Below, piece by piece: positions 15,419 to 21,826 of a DNA stretch of 50,986 nt (its first letter is position 1; each line of letters opens with the position of its first letter). Origin of the DNA: DASQFQ01 sp038238015. Lineage in GTDB: Bacteria; Actinomycetota; Thermoleophilia; Solirubrobacterales; Solirubrobacteraceae. Under the pieces are notes generated by a model. The model had not been told where the DNA came from. It worked only from the letters and a program-made list of their open reading frames with translations, and searched no databases. The stretch lies in contig JBBRYA010000023.1 in assembly GCA_038238015.1 (NCBI GenBank), positions 1-50,986 of the forward strand. Reading direction: 5' to 3'. The position numbers and the translations under genes were made by a program.

Positions 15419-17293
15419 CTACTCGACGGTGACGGTCTTGGCGAGGTTGCGCGGCTGATCGACGTTCAGCCCGCGCAGGCGCGCGATCCGGTAGGCCAGC
15501 AGCTGCAGCGGGATCACCGCGAGGATCGGCTGGAGCATCCAGTCCGTGCGCGGGATCCGCAGTACCTCCTCGGCATGCTCGCCGATCGCCTGGTCGCCCT
15601 CGGTGGCCACGGCGATCACGTGCGCCCCGCGGGCGCGGACCTCCTGCATGTTGGAGACCACCTTCTCGAGCACCGGGGAGTCGGTGGCGACGACCACGAC
15701 GGGGGTGGCCTCGCCGAGCAGGGCGATTGGCCCGTGCTTCATCTCGCCCGCCGCGTAGGCGTCGGTGGCGATGTAGCTGATCTCCTTGAGCTTGAGCGCC
15801 CCTTCCAGGCACACCGGCAGCCCGACGTGGCGCCCGAGGTAGAGGAAGAACTCCGCGGCGAAGTGCGCCTGCGCCGTGCGGTCGACGGCCTCCCCGAGCT
15901 CGCCGGCCAGCATCGCGTCGATGTGATGGGGGATCCGCTTGAGCCCGGCCACGAGCTCGCGCAGGCGCTCGGGCCCGAGCGTCCCGCGCAGCTCTGCCAT
16001 CCGCAGCGCGAGCAGGTACATGGCGGCCACTTGGGCCACGAAGGTCTTGGTCGCGGCGACGCCGATCTCCAGGCCCGCGCGCGTGAACAGGACGCCGTCG
16101 GCGTCGCGCGTGACCTGCGAGCCCATGGCGTTGGTGATCGCCAGCACCGACGCGCCGCGCTGCTTGGCCAGGCGCATCGCCGCGAGCGTGTCGGCCGTCT
16201 CGCCCGACTGGGTGATCCCGATCACGAGGTCGCCGGGGCCGACGACCGGGTCGCGGTAGCGGTACTCGGACGCGACGTCCATCTCGACCGGGACGCGCGC
16301 CCACTGCTCGAGCGCGTACCGGCCGATCAGGCCGGCGTGGTAGGAGGTGCCGCAGGCGACCACGACGATGCGCCGGCAGTCGCGCAGGAACGCGTCGTCG
16401 ATCGAGCCCATCCCGTCGAGGTCCACGCCGTCGGGGCGCACGGTGCGGTCGGCGATCGTCTCGGCGACGGCGTCGGCCTGCTCGTAGATCTCCTTCAGCA
16501 TGAAGGTCTCGAAGCCGCCCTTTTCCGCGACCTCTTCGCTCCAGTCCACGCGCTCGACGGCGCGCTCGATCGGCTGGCCCGCCGAGGTCAGGAACTCCAC
16601 CGAGTCGCGCCGGACGACCACGATCTCGTCGTTCTCGATCAGCTGCACGTCGCGCGTGCTGGCGAGGAAGGCGGGAATCGCCGAGGCGAGGAACTGCTCG
16701 CCGTCGCCGCGGCCCACGATCAGCGGGCACTCCTTGCGCGCCCCCACCAGCAGCTCGGGCTCGTCGGCGGCGACCGCGACGAACGCGTAGTGCCCGCGCA
16801 TGCGCCCGTAGGCGGCCAGCACGGCCTCGACGAGGCCGGTGCCCGCGCGGTCGCGCTCGCGCGAGATCAGGTGGGCGATGACCTCGGCGTCGGTCTCGGA
16901 GGTGAACACCGCGCCCTCGGCGACGAGCTCCTGCTTGAGCTCCATGTAGTTCTCGACGATGCCGTTGACCACGACGTGGACGCGGTCCTCGTTGTCGCAG
17001 TGCGGATGGGCGTTTGCCTCGGACACGCGCCCGTGGGTGGCCCAGCGCGTGTGGCCGATCCCGGTCGTCGCGGGCGGAGCGGCGACCGCGACCCCGCCAC
17101 GGCCGATGTCGTCCTCCTCGACGGCGGTGCGGAGCGCACTGAGGTTGCCCACCGCCCGCACGGTCTCGAAGTGCCCGTCGGAGATCACCGAGATGCCCGC
17201 GGAGTCATAGCCCCGGTACTCGAGGCGCTCCAGGCCCGCGAGGAGCACCTCCTGGACCGGGCGATGCCCGACGTAGCCGACGATTCCGCACAT
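15419..17293 (-). CDS. glmS: Glutamine-fructose-6-phosphate aminotransferase (isomerizing)
   Basis: 624 residues. It begins MCGIVGYVGHRPVQEVLL; after Met removal Cys1 is the glutaminase nucleophile. The class II amidotransferase domain has GHTRWATHG and NGIVENY; two SIS sugar-isomerase domains follow, with ACGTSYHAG, SQSGETADT-type (ITQSGETADTLAA) and SYIATDAYAAGEMKHGPIAL motifs. It ends LAKTVTVE, the invariant family C-terminus. It makes glucosamine-6-phosphate, the first step to UDP-GlcNAc. It lies 13 bases after glmM, whose product is used two steps later. No glmS ribozyme is present upstream: the gap is too short. Confidence 0.98.
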   Translation of the reverse strand: MCGIVGYVGHRPVQEVLLAGLERLEYRGYDSAGISVISDGHFETVRAVGNLSALRTAVEEDDIGRGGVAVAAPPATTGIGHTRWATHGRVSEANAHPHCDNEDRVHVVVNGIVENYMELKQELVAEGAVFTSETDAEVIAHLISRERDRAGTGLVEAVLAAYGRMRGHYAFVAVAADEPELLVGARKECPLIVGRGDGEQFLASAIPAFLASTRDVQLIENDEIVVVRRDSVEFLTSAGQPIERAVERVDWSEEVAEKGGFETFMLKEIYEQADAVAETIADRTVRPDGVDLDGMGSIDDAFLRDCRRIVVVACGTSYHAGLIGRYALEQWARVPVEMDVASEYRYRDPVVGPGDLVIGITQSGETADTLAAMRLAKQRGASVLAITNAMGSQVTRDADGVLFTRAGLEIGVAATKTFVAQVAAMYLLALRMAELRGTLGPERLRELVAGLKRIPHHIDAMLAGELGEAVDRTAQAHFAAEFFLYLGRHVGLPVCLEGALKLKEISYIATDAYAAGEMKHGPIALLGEATPVVVVATDSPVLEKVVSNMQEVRARGAHVIAVATEGDQAIGEHAEEVLRIPRTDWMLQPILAVIPLQLLAYRIARLRGLNVDQPRNLAKTVTVE

Positions 17294-17303
17294 GAGAGTG
17301 GCG

Positions 17304-17309
17304 ATTCTA
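17304..17309 (-). promoter_or_regulatory. -10 hexamer TAGAAT, possible internal glmS promoter
   Basis: TAGAAT on the minus strand is 10 nt before the glmS ATG and its first three bases are the glmM stop codon. It could allow glmS expression independent of glmM. Confidence 0.35.
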
Positions 17310-18653
17310 GAGCCGCGGCCCTGAACCTTCCCCGACCCGCGCGGAGTCCTCGACGGCCGCGACCAGCCGCGCGCACGTCTCGTCAGCCTCCTGGGCCGTG
17401 GGGGCCTCGACCATCACGCGCACGAGCGGCTCGGTGCCGCTGAGACGCACGAGCACCCGCCCGCGCCCCTCCAGCGCGGCCTGCTCGCGCTCGACGGACC
17501 CCGCGGCGGCGGCCATCGCGGCCGCGAGCGCCGCCTGGTCGGGCAGCCGCACGTTGACCAGGCGCTGCGGGAGCTTCTCCATCGCTGTGCGGTCCGCGAA
17601 GTCCCCGCCCTCGAGCGCCTCGAGCGTGAGCAGCGCGGCGGCGATGCCGTCGCCCGAGGGGACGAAGCCCATGTCGATGATGTGTCCCGACTGCTCGCCG
17701 CCGAGCGTCCAGCCGCGCTCGCGCAGCGCCTCGAGGACGTAGCGGTCGCCGACCTGCGTGGTAGCCACCTGCACCCCGGCCTCGCGCATGGCCGTGTGGA
17801 AGCCGAAGTTGGTCATCACTGTCACGGCGACGCCGTCACCGGGCAGGCGGCCCGCCCGGCGCAGGTGCAGCGCGGCGAGCGCGATCAGCTCGTCGCCGTC
17901 GACGACCGCGCCGTCACGGTCGACGGCCAGCACTCGATCGCCGTCGCCGTCGAAGGCGAAGCCGGCGTCGAAGCCGCCGCCGCGCGCCTCGCCGGCCACG
18001 AGCCCGAGATGGGTCGAGCCGCAGCCGGCGTTGATGTTGCGCCCGTCGGGCTCGGCGGCCAGCACGCGGGGCTCGGCGCCCAGGCGCCGGAAGATCTCCG
18101 GGGCCGCGCGGTAGGTCGCGCCGTTGGCGCAGTCGAGCACGATGCGCATGCCGCTCAGGTCGAGCCCGCTGAAGCGCTGCTCGAGCGCGCCCACGTAGTC
18201 CTCCAGCGCACCTTCGAGCGCCCGCGCGCGGCCCCGGGGCACGGCGGGCGCGGGCGCCTCGAGCTCGCGCTCGATCGCGAGCTCGGCGGCGTCGGTGAGC
18301 TTGTGGCCGTCGGCGCCGAAGAACTTGATGCCGTTGTCGCGATAGGGGTTGTGGGACGCCGAGATGACCACCCCGAGGTCGAGGCCGTGGCGGGCGATGA
18401 GCAGCGGCGCGCCGGGGGTGGGGAGCACCCCGCCGAGCAGCGCCTCGCCGCCCGCCGCGACGATCCCCTCGGCGACCGCCGCCTCGAGCTCCTCGCCCGA
18501 CTCGCGCGGGTCGCGCACGACGAGCACCCGTGCGCCGGCACCGCCCGCAGCCTGCGTCGTGGCAGCGCGCGCGAGGGCGCGGGCGAGGTCGGCCGTGAGG
18601 AACTCGCCGGCGATCCCCCGGACGCCGTCGGTGCCGAAGAGCTTGCGGCCCAA
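17307..18653 (-). CDS. glmM: Phosphoglucosamine mutase
   Basis: 448 residues from a TTG. The start is set by the family opening, KLFGTDGVRG, at residues 4-13; further upstream the frame runs into the structured intergenic region and has no resemblance. The phosphoserine loop is VISASHNPYRDNG with catalytic Ser100, the metal loop is FAFDGDGDRVLAVD, the sugar loop GGEQSGHII, and the phosphate-binding RLSGTEPLVRVMVE is near the end. It converts GlcN-6-P to GlcN-1-P. Paired with glmS 13 bases downstream. No clear ribosome site precedes the TTG; the long hairpin described separately ends at this start codon. Confidence 0.95.
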   Translation of the reverse strand: MGRKLFGTDGVRGIAGEFLTADLARALARAATTQAAGGAGARVLVVRDPRESGEELEAAVAEGIVAAGGEALLGGVLPTPGAPLLIARHGLDLGVVISASHNPYRDNGIKFFGADGHKLTDAAELAIERELEAPAPAVPRGRARALEGALEDYVGALEQRFSGLDLSGMRIVLDCANGATYRAAPEIFRRLGAEPRVLAAEPDGRNINAGCGSTHLGLVAGEARGGGFDAGFAFDGDGDRVLAVDRDGAVVDGDELIALAALHLRRAGRLPGDGVAVTVMTNFGFHTAMREAGVQVATTQVGDRYVLEALRERGWTLGGEQSGHIIDMGFVPSGDGIAAALLTLEALEGGDFADRTAMEKLPQRLVNVRLPDQAALAAAMAAAAGSVEREQAALEGRGRVLVRLSGTEPLVRVMVEAPTAQEADETCARLVAAVEDSARVGEGSGPRL

Positions 18654-18832
18654 GCGTCTAGTGGTTCGTCTCGTGACGATCGGCCTGAAAGGGCGTGCGG
18701 CGGCGCCGACAGGCAAGGACGCAGACCCGCAGGAATGCCAGCGGCATTTCAAGGGTCGAGGACGCCGCCTGTCGGTGATCGACGCGCATTATTTCAGGTC
18801 GATTGTTGCGAGGCGGGCCACTTAGCGCTTGG
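18650..18832 (+). ncRNA. Candidate structured RNA: one ~183-nt long hairpin
   Basis: The whole glmM-rpsI gap folds on itself. On the plus strand: 18650-18656 pairs with 18826-18832 (7 bp); 18660-18690 pairs with 18792-18822 (31 consecutive pairs, of which 7 are G-U); 18695-18699 with 18783-18787 and 18701-18703 with 18779-18781; 18706-18714 with 18767-18775 (9 bp); a symmetric 9x9 internal loop whose two sides both contain AGGACGC (18716-18722 and 18759-18765); 18724-18728 with 18753-18757; and a tip AATGCC-AGC-GGCATT (18734-18748). On the minus strand the seven G-U pairs become C-A mismatches, so the plus strand is the better folding RNA even though both flanking genes are on the minus strand. 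Size and shape recall 6S RNA, but the large central bubble is not evident. A cis element or MITE is possible. No promoter was recognised. Confidence 0.5.
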
Positions 18833-19619
18833 AGAACTGCGGCCGCTTGCGGGCCTTCTTCAGCCCGGCCTTCTTGCGTTCCTTCACGCGCGAGTCACGG
18901 GTCAGGAACCCGCGGCGCTTGAGCTCGGTGCGCAGGTTCGGGTCGGCCTCGAGCAGCGCACGTGAGATCCCGTGGCGCAGTGCGCCGGCCTGGGCGGACA
19001 CGCCACCGCCGTGCAGCTTGGCCACCACGTCCATGCGGTCCTGGTAGCCGACGGTCTCCAGCGGCTGGCGGATGTTGCGCTGCAGCGTGAAGCGCGGGAA
19101 GTGGCGCTCGAGCGTGCGGCCGTTGATCGTGTAGACGCCGGTGCCCGGGCGAAGGATCACGCGGGCGACGGAGGTCTTGCGCTTGCCGGTCGCGCGGTAG
19201 CGCGCGCCCGCGGCGAGGTCGATGCTCGCCTCGGCGATCGGCTGGCTGGCGAGGTCCTCCTCGGCGCCGTCGGCGCCGGAGTCGTCGGCGTGCTCGTCGT
19301 ACTCCGAGCGGAAGGCGTCCTCGCCCTCGCGGACGATGTCGACCTCGAGGTCGGCACCGGGGATCTCGGGCCGAACGCGGGGAGCGGGCTCCTCCTCGTC
19401 GGCCTCCTCGGAGGCGTCGGCCTCGGGCGCGGCGGCGGGCGCCTCGGCCTCGGCGGGGGCGGCCTCGGGGCCGCCGGCGTCGGGCACGTCCTCTGCGGCG
19501 AGCCGCTGGGACTCGGCGACGGGCTCGTCGACGATCTTCTGCTCCTCGGACTGCGAGGCCTCGCTGGGCTGCTCGGAGGCGCCGGCGACGTCCTCGGCCT
19601 TGTTGTCTTCGTCGGCCAT
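18822..19619 (-). CDS. rpsI: 30S ribosomal protein S9 with long acidic N-terminal extension
   Basis: 265 residues, about twice the usual S9. The S9 domain is residues 141-265: GKRKTSVARVILRPGTG, LKAHGGG-like KLHGGGVSAQAGALRHGISRALL, LTRDSRVKERKKAGLKKARK and the invariant basic end RPQFSKR, whose last residues reach the ribosomal P site. Residues 1-140 are low-complexity, rich in Glu, Asp, Ala and Pro with almost no basic residues, and should be disordered. The ATG overlaps the rplM stop by one base (TAATG), which fixes the start and makes the extension a true part of the product. It is not recognised as any domain. The stop codon is inside the foot of the long hairpin. Confidence 0.95.
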   Translation of the reverse strand: MADEDNKAEDVAGASEQPSEASQSEEQKIVDEPVAESQRLAAEDVPDAGGPEAAPAEAEAPAAAPEADASEEADEEEPAPRVRPEIPGADLEVDIVREGEDAFRSEYDEHADDSGADGAEEDLASQPIAEASIDLAAGARYRATGKRKTSVARVILRPGTGVYTINGRTLERHFPRFTLQRNIRQPLETVGYQDRMDVVAKLHGGGVSAQAGALRHGISRALLEADPNLRTELKRRGFLTRDSRVKERKKAGLKKARKRPQFSKR

Positions 19620-20053
19620 TAGGTCTTGATCTCCAGGGGTTGCGGCTTCTGCGCGGCGTGGGGGTGCTCCGGGCCGGCGTAGACCTTCAGCTTGGTCAGC
19701 TGCTTGCGGGCGAGGCGGTTGCGGGGCAGCATCCCCTTCACGGCCAGGCGAATGACCTCCTCGGGACGGCGCTCGAGCATGTCGTTGAGCGTGCGCGACT
19801 TCAGCCCGCCCGGGTAGCCCGAGTGCCGGTAGTACATCTTCTCGGCGCGCTTGTTGCCGGTCACCGAGATCTTCTCGGCGTTGACGACGACCACGAAGTC
19901 GCCCGTGTCGACGTGCGGCGTGTACACGGGCTTGCGCTTGCCGCGCAGGGCGTCCGCGATCTGGGTCGCCAAGCGGCCGAGGGTCTTGCCCTCGGCGTCG
20001 ACGAGCAGCCAGTTGCGCTCGCGATCCACTGCGTTGGCGACGTAGGTCTTCAT
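19619..20053 (-). CDS. rplM: 50S ribosomal protein L13
   Basis: 144 residues, normal length. MKTYVANAVDRERNWLLVDAEGK is followed by the signature LGRLATQIADALRGKRKP and by DFVVVVNAEKISVTGNK, YRHSGYPGGLKSRTL and AVKGMLPRNRLARKQL, all typical. L13 is an early 23S rRNA-binding assembly protein. Standard rplM-rpsI order and coupling. The 25 bases before the ATG form a hairpin with a U run, which points to leader-level control, as known for L13 operons in other bacteria. No ordinary ribosome-binding site is visible in the 6 bases between the U run and the ATG. Confidence 0.97.
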   Translation of the reverse strand: MKTYVANAVDRERNWLLVDAEGKTLGRLATQIADALRGKRKPVYTPHVDTGDFVVVVNAEKISVTGNKRAEKMYYRHSGYPGGLKSRTLNDMLERRPEEVIRLAVKGMLPRNRLARKQLTKLKVYAGPEHPHAAQKPQPLEIKT

Positions 20054-20059
20054 GACGTG

Positions 20060-20085
20060 AAAAAGGCCGCGCGAGAAGGCGCGGC
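20060..20085 (-). terminator. Hairpin plus U5 immediately upstream of rplM
   Basis: Minus strand: a 7-bp stem GCCGCGC/GCGCGGC (20085-20079 and 20072-20066), loop CTTCTC, then C and five T (20064-20060), ending 6 nt before the ATG. This has the form of an intrinsic terminator in a leader. A weak -10 (TATCAT, 20099-20094) would start RNA near 20087, making the hairpin the 5' end itself; in that case it would be a stabiliser or a protein-binding site rather than a terminator. Confidence 0.5.
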
Positions 20086-20137
20086 GGCGGTCGATGATAG
20101 CGGCCGGTGAGGGGTGCAGCGACGCCGGGCCCGCCGG

Positions 20138-20143
20138 TATACT
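20138..20143 (+). promoter_or_regulatory. -10 hexamer TATACT for the riboswitch/M23 transcript
   Basis: TATACT on the plus strand, about 20 nt before the riboswitch domain; transcription would start near 20150. No good -35 is seen 17 bp upstream. Confidence 0.5.
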
Positions 20144-20159
20144 GCCGCGCGTTCATAAC

Positions 20160-20297
20160 GCCAGCCGAGTCCATCTCAGCCGATGGAGCGGGGGAACCGA
20201 GGTTCGGGGCGAATCCAGGCACTGCCGCCTGGTAGCGATCTCCTGAGGGAGGCCGCGAGCCCGTCAGCTAACCCCGTAGGCCGACGATCTAAAGGGG
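20160..20297 (+). promoter_or_regulatory. ydaO-type c-di-AMP riboswitch
   Basis: The conserved blocks of the ydaO/yuaA class occur in order: GATGGAGCGGGGGAACCGA (20182-20200), GGTTCGGGGCGAATCC (20201-20216), GGGAGGCCGCGAGCCC (20247-20262), then GTCAGCTAACCCCGTAGGCC (20263-20282). Variable helices separate them. A purine-rich AAAGGGG (20291-20297) lies just before the ATG at 20301 and may serve as both ribosome site and expression platform. In Actinobacteria this class commonly precedes cell-wall hydrolase genes and turns them off when c-di-AMP is high; the M23 gene here fits exactly. Confidence 0.93.
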
Positions 20298-20300
20298 CGC

Positions 20301-21518
20301 ATGCCGCAGATCGCGGTGGTGACCGGCCGGGCACGCCTGGCACGGACAACTGCATACGGGCTCGCCACGGCCATCGCGGCCCTGGCCATGGCGACCGCTG
20401 CCGCGGCGCAGGTCGCTCCCCCGACCGGCGGCGCGGTCTCGGGCCCGGCGCCGAAGCTCCGTACGCTCGCCTGCGCCACCAACTGCGCCGCGGTGGGCAC
20501 CGTCCGCCCCGGCTCGCTGCTGCGCGTGCGCGGGCGCGCCCTCGCGGCGGTCGAGGAGGTCGTCTTCCAGGGCGTCGGCGGCGCCGCCGACGACGTCACG
20601 GTCAAGCCCCTGCGCACCCGCCGCCTGTTCCTCGACGTGCGCGTACCGCGCACCGCGGTCAGCGGCCCGGTGATCGTGATCTCCGCCGACGGCGGGGAGT
20701 CCGCCCCCGCACCAGTCCCGCTGGCCGTCGAGCCGGCGGCCGCGCCCGCCCCCGCCTCGGGCGGTCTCGGCATCGACGTCGAGGTCCAGGGCGACAAGGT
20801 CTTCTACGGCGCCGAGCGCCAGGCGCAGGTCGCCTACGTGGTCCGCAACGACCAGCCCGTCGACGTCGTGGTCGAGCTGGTCCGGACCTCCGACGGCGTC
20901 GCGATCGCCCGCTGGGAGCCCGGCGTCGTCACGCCGGGGACGCCCCAGACCGCCGCCTGGGACGGCACCGCCGGCGGGCGCGTCCAGCGCGACGGCCGCT
21001 ACCAGTTCCGCATCACCGCCAGGGCGCAGTCGGGCGCGACCGCATCGAGCTCGCAGTCCGCGCCCGGAGCTCCCGCCGACGCCCCGGGCAGCTTCATGTT
21101 CCTGCGCCACAAGTTCCCGGTCCGCGGGCCGCACCAGTTCGGCACGGGCGCCGCGGCCTTCGGCGGCGGGCGCAACCACCAGGGCCAGGACGTCTTCGCC
21201 CGCTGCGGCACGCCGCTGGTGGCGGCGCGCGGTGGTGTCGTGAAGACCAAGCAGTACCACTCCGCTGCCGGCTACTACATCGTCATCGACGGCGACCAGA
21301 CCGGCGTCGACTACGTCTACATGCACATGCGCGAGGCTTCTCTGGTCAACGAGGGCGACCGCGTCTACACGGGCCAGCCGATCGGCTTCGTCGGCGACAC
21401 CGGCCACGCCGACGGCTGCCACCTGCACTTCGAGATGTGGAAGGCGCCGGGCTGGTACTCCGGCGGCTCGCCCTTCGACCCGCTGCCCCAGTTGCAGAGC
21501 TGGGACAAGGGCTCCTAG
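20301..21518 (+). CDS. Secreted M23 (LytM-type) metallopeptidase
   Basis: 405 residues. A signal sequence (about 1-37, ending AAAAAQV) precedes an Ala/Pro-rich part with an IPT-like beta domain (about 60-140) and a FlgD-like fold (about 155-250, VVRNDQPVDVVVELVRTSDG ... DGTAGGRVQRDGRY). The C-terminal M23 domain (about 265-395) has the zinc ligands H-x3-D in NHQGQDVF and H-x-H in CHLHFEMW. It should cut peptidoglycan cross-bridges outside the cell. The ydaO riboswitch immediately upstream places it under c-di-AMP control, as for wall hydrolases of other Actinobacteria. Single-gene unit, convergent with the guaA run. Confidence 0.93.
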   Translation: MPQIAVVTGRARLARTTAYGLATAIAALAMATAAAAQVAPPTGGAVSGPAPKLRTLACATNCAAVGTVRPGSLLRVRGRALAAVEEVVFQGVGGAADDVTVKPLRTRRLFLDVRVPRTAVSGPVIVISADGGESAPAPVPLAVEPAAAPAPASGGLGIDVEVQGDKVFYGAERQAQVAYVVRNDQPVDVVVELVRTSDGVAIARWEPGVVTPGTPQTAAWDGTAGGRVQRDGRYQFRITARAQSGATASSSQSAPGAPADAPGSFMFLRHKFPVRGPHQFGTGAAAFGGGRNHQGQDVFARCGTPLVAARGGVVKTKQYHSAAGYYIVIDGDQTGVDYVYMHMREASLVNEGDRVYTGQPIGFVGDTGHADGCHLHFEMWKAPGWYSGGSPFDPLPQLQSWDKGS

Positions 21519-21535
21519 TGTCCTAGCCCCGGGGC

Positions 21536-21826
21536 TCAGCTCCTCGGCGCGGTGACGAGCGCCTCGCGAGCCGCCCTGTCGTCGGGGTCCACCATTGCCG
21601 AGGCGGCGTCGAGCAGCGGGATCGGGTCCATCCCGACCTTGCGCGCCGCGTGCACGAGCCGCGCGACCTCGGCGCGGTAGCCCTCGGAGTCGCCGCCGGT
21701 CCCGGCCACCGCCAGCACCACGCAGGCCCGCCGCACGCCGCCAGGATCGAGCTCCCGCTCGGCCCGCTCCGCGTGCTCGCGCGCGTGCGCCCAGAGGTCG
21801 GCGACCGTCTCGGGGGCTATTCCCAC
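21536..21826 (-). CDS. Small protein of unknown function after guaA
   Basis: 96 residues from a GTG that overlaps the guaA stop by 10 bases. Mostly helical and charged: TVADLWAHAREHAERAERELD, then RRACVVLAVAGTGGD and a C-terminal helix. No signal peptide, zinc site or known motif. Codon use (GC-rich third positions) matches its neighbours and it closes the guaB-guaA run, which supports it being real. Function unknown. Confidence 0.5.
   Translation of the reverse strand: MGIAPETVADLWAHAREHAERAERELDPGGVRRACVVLAVAGTGGDSEGYRAEVARLVHAARKVGMDPIPLLDAASAMVDPDDRAAREALVTAPRS

Noticed and set aside
18654..18752. N-terminal extension of GlmM from an upstream ATG
   Set aside because: The added residues (Arg/Pro-rich, from the hairpin region) have no family resemblance; KLFGTDGVRG marks the true N-terminus just after the TTG at 18653.
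18650..18832. glmS ribozyme, SRP RNA or tmRNA as identity of the long hairpin
   Set aside because: It is upstream of glmM, not glmS, and lacks the ribozyme core; it has no GGAA-capped SRP helix 8 and no tRNA-like ends or tag frame.
21525..21536. Palindrome AGCCCCGGGGCT between the M23 gene and the guaA run as a terminator
   Set aside because: No loop and no U run on either strand; a short GC palindrome is expected by chance here.
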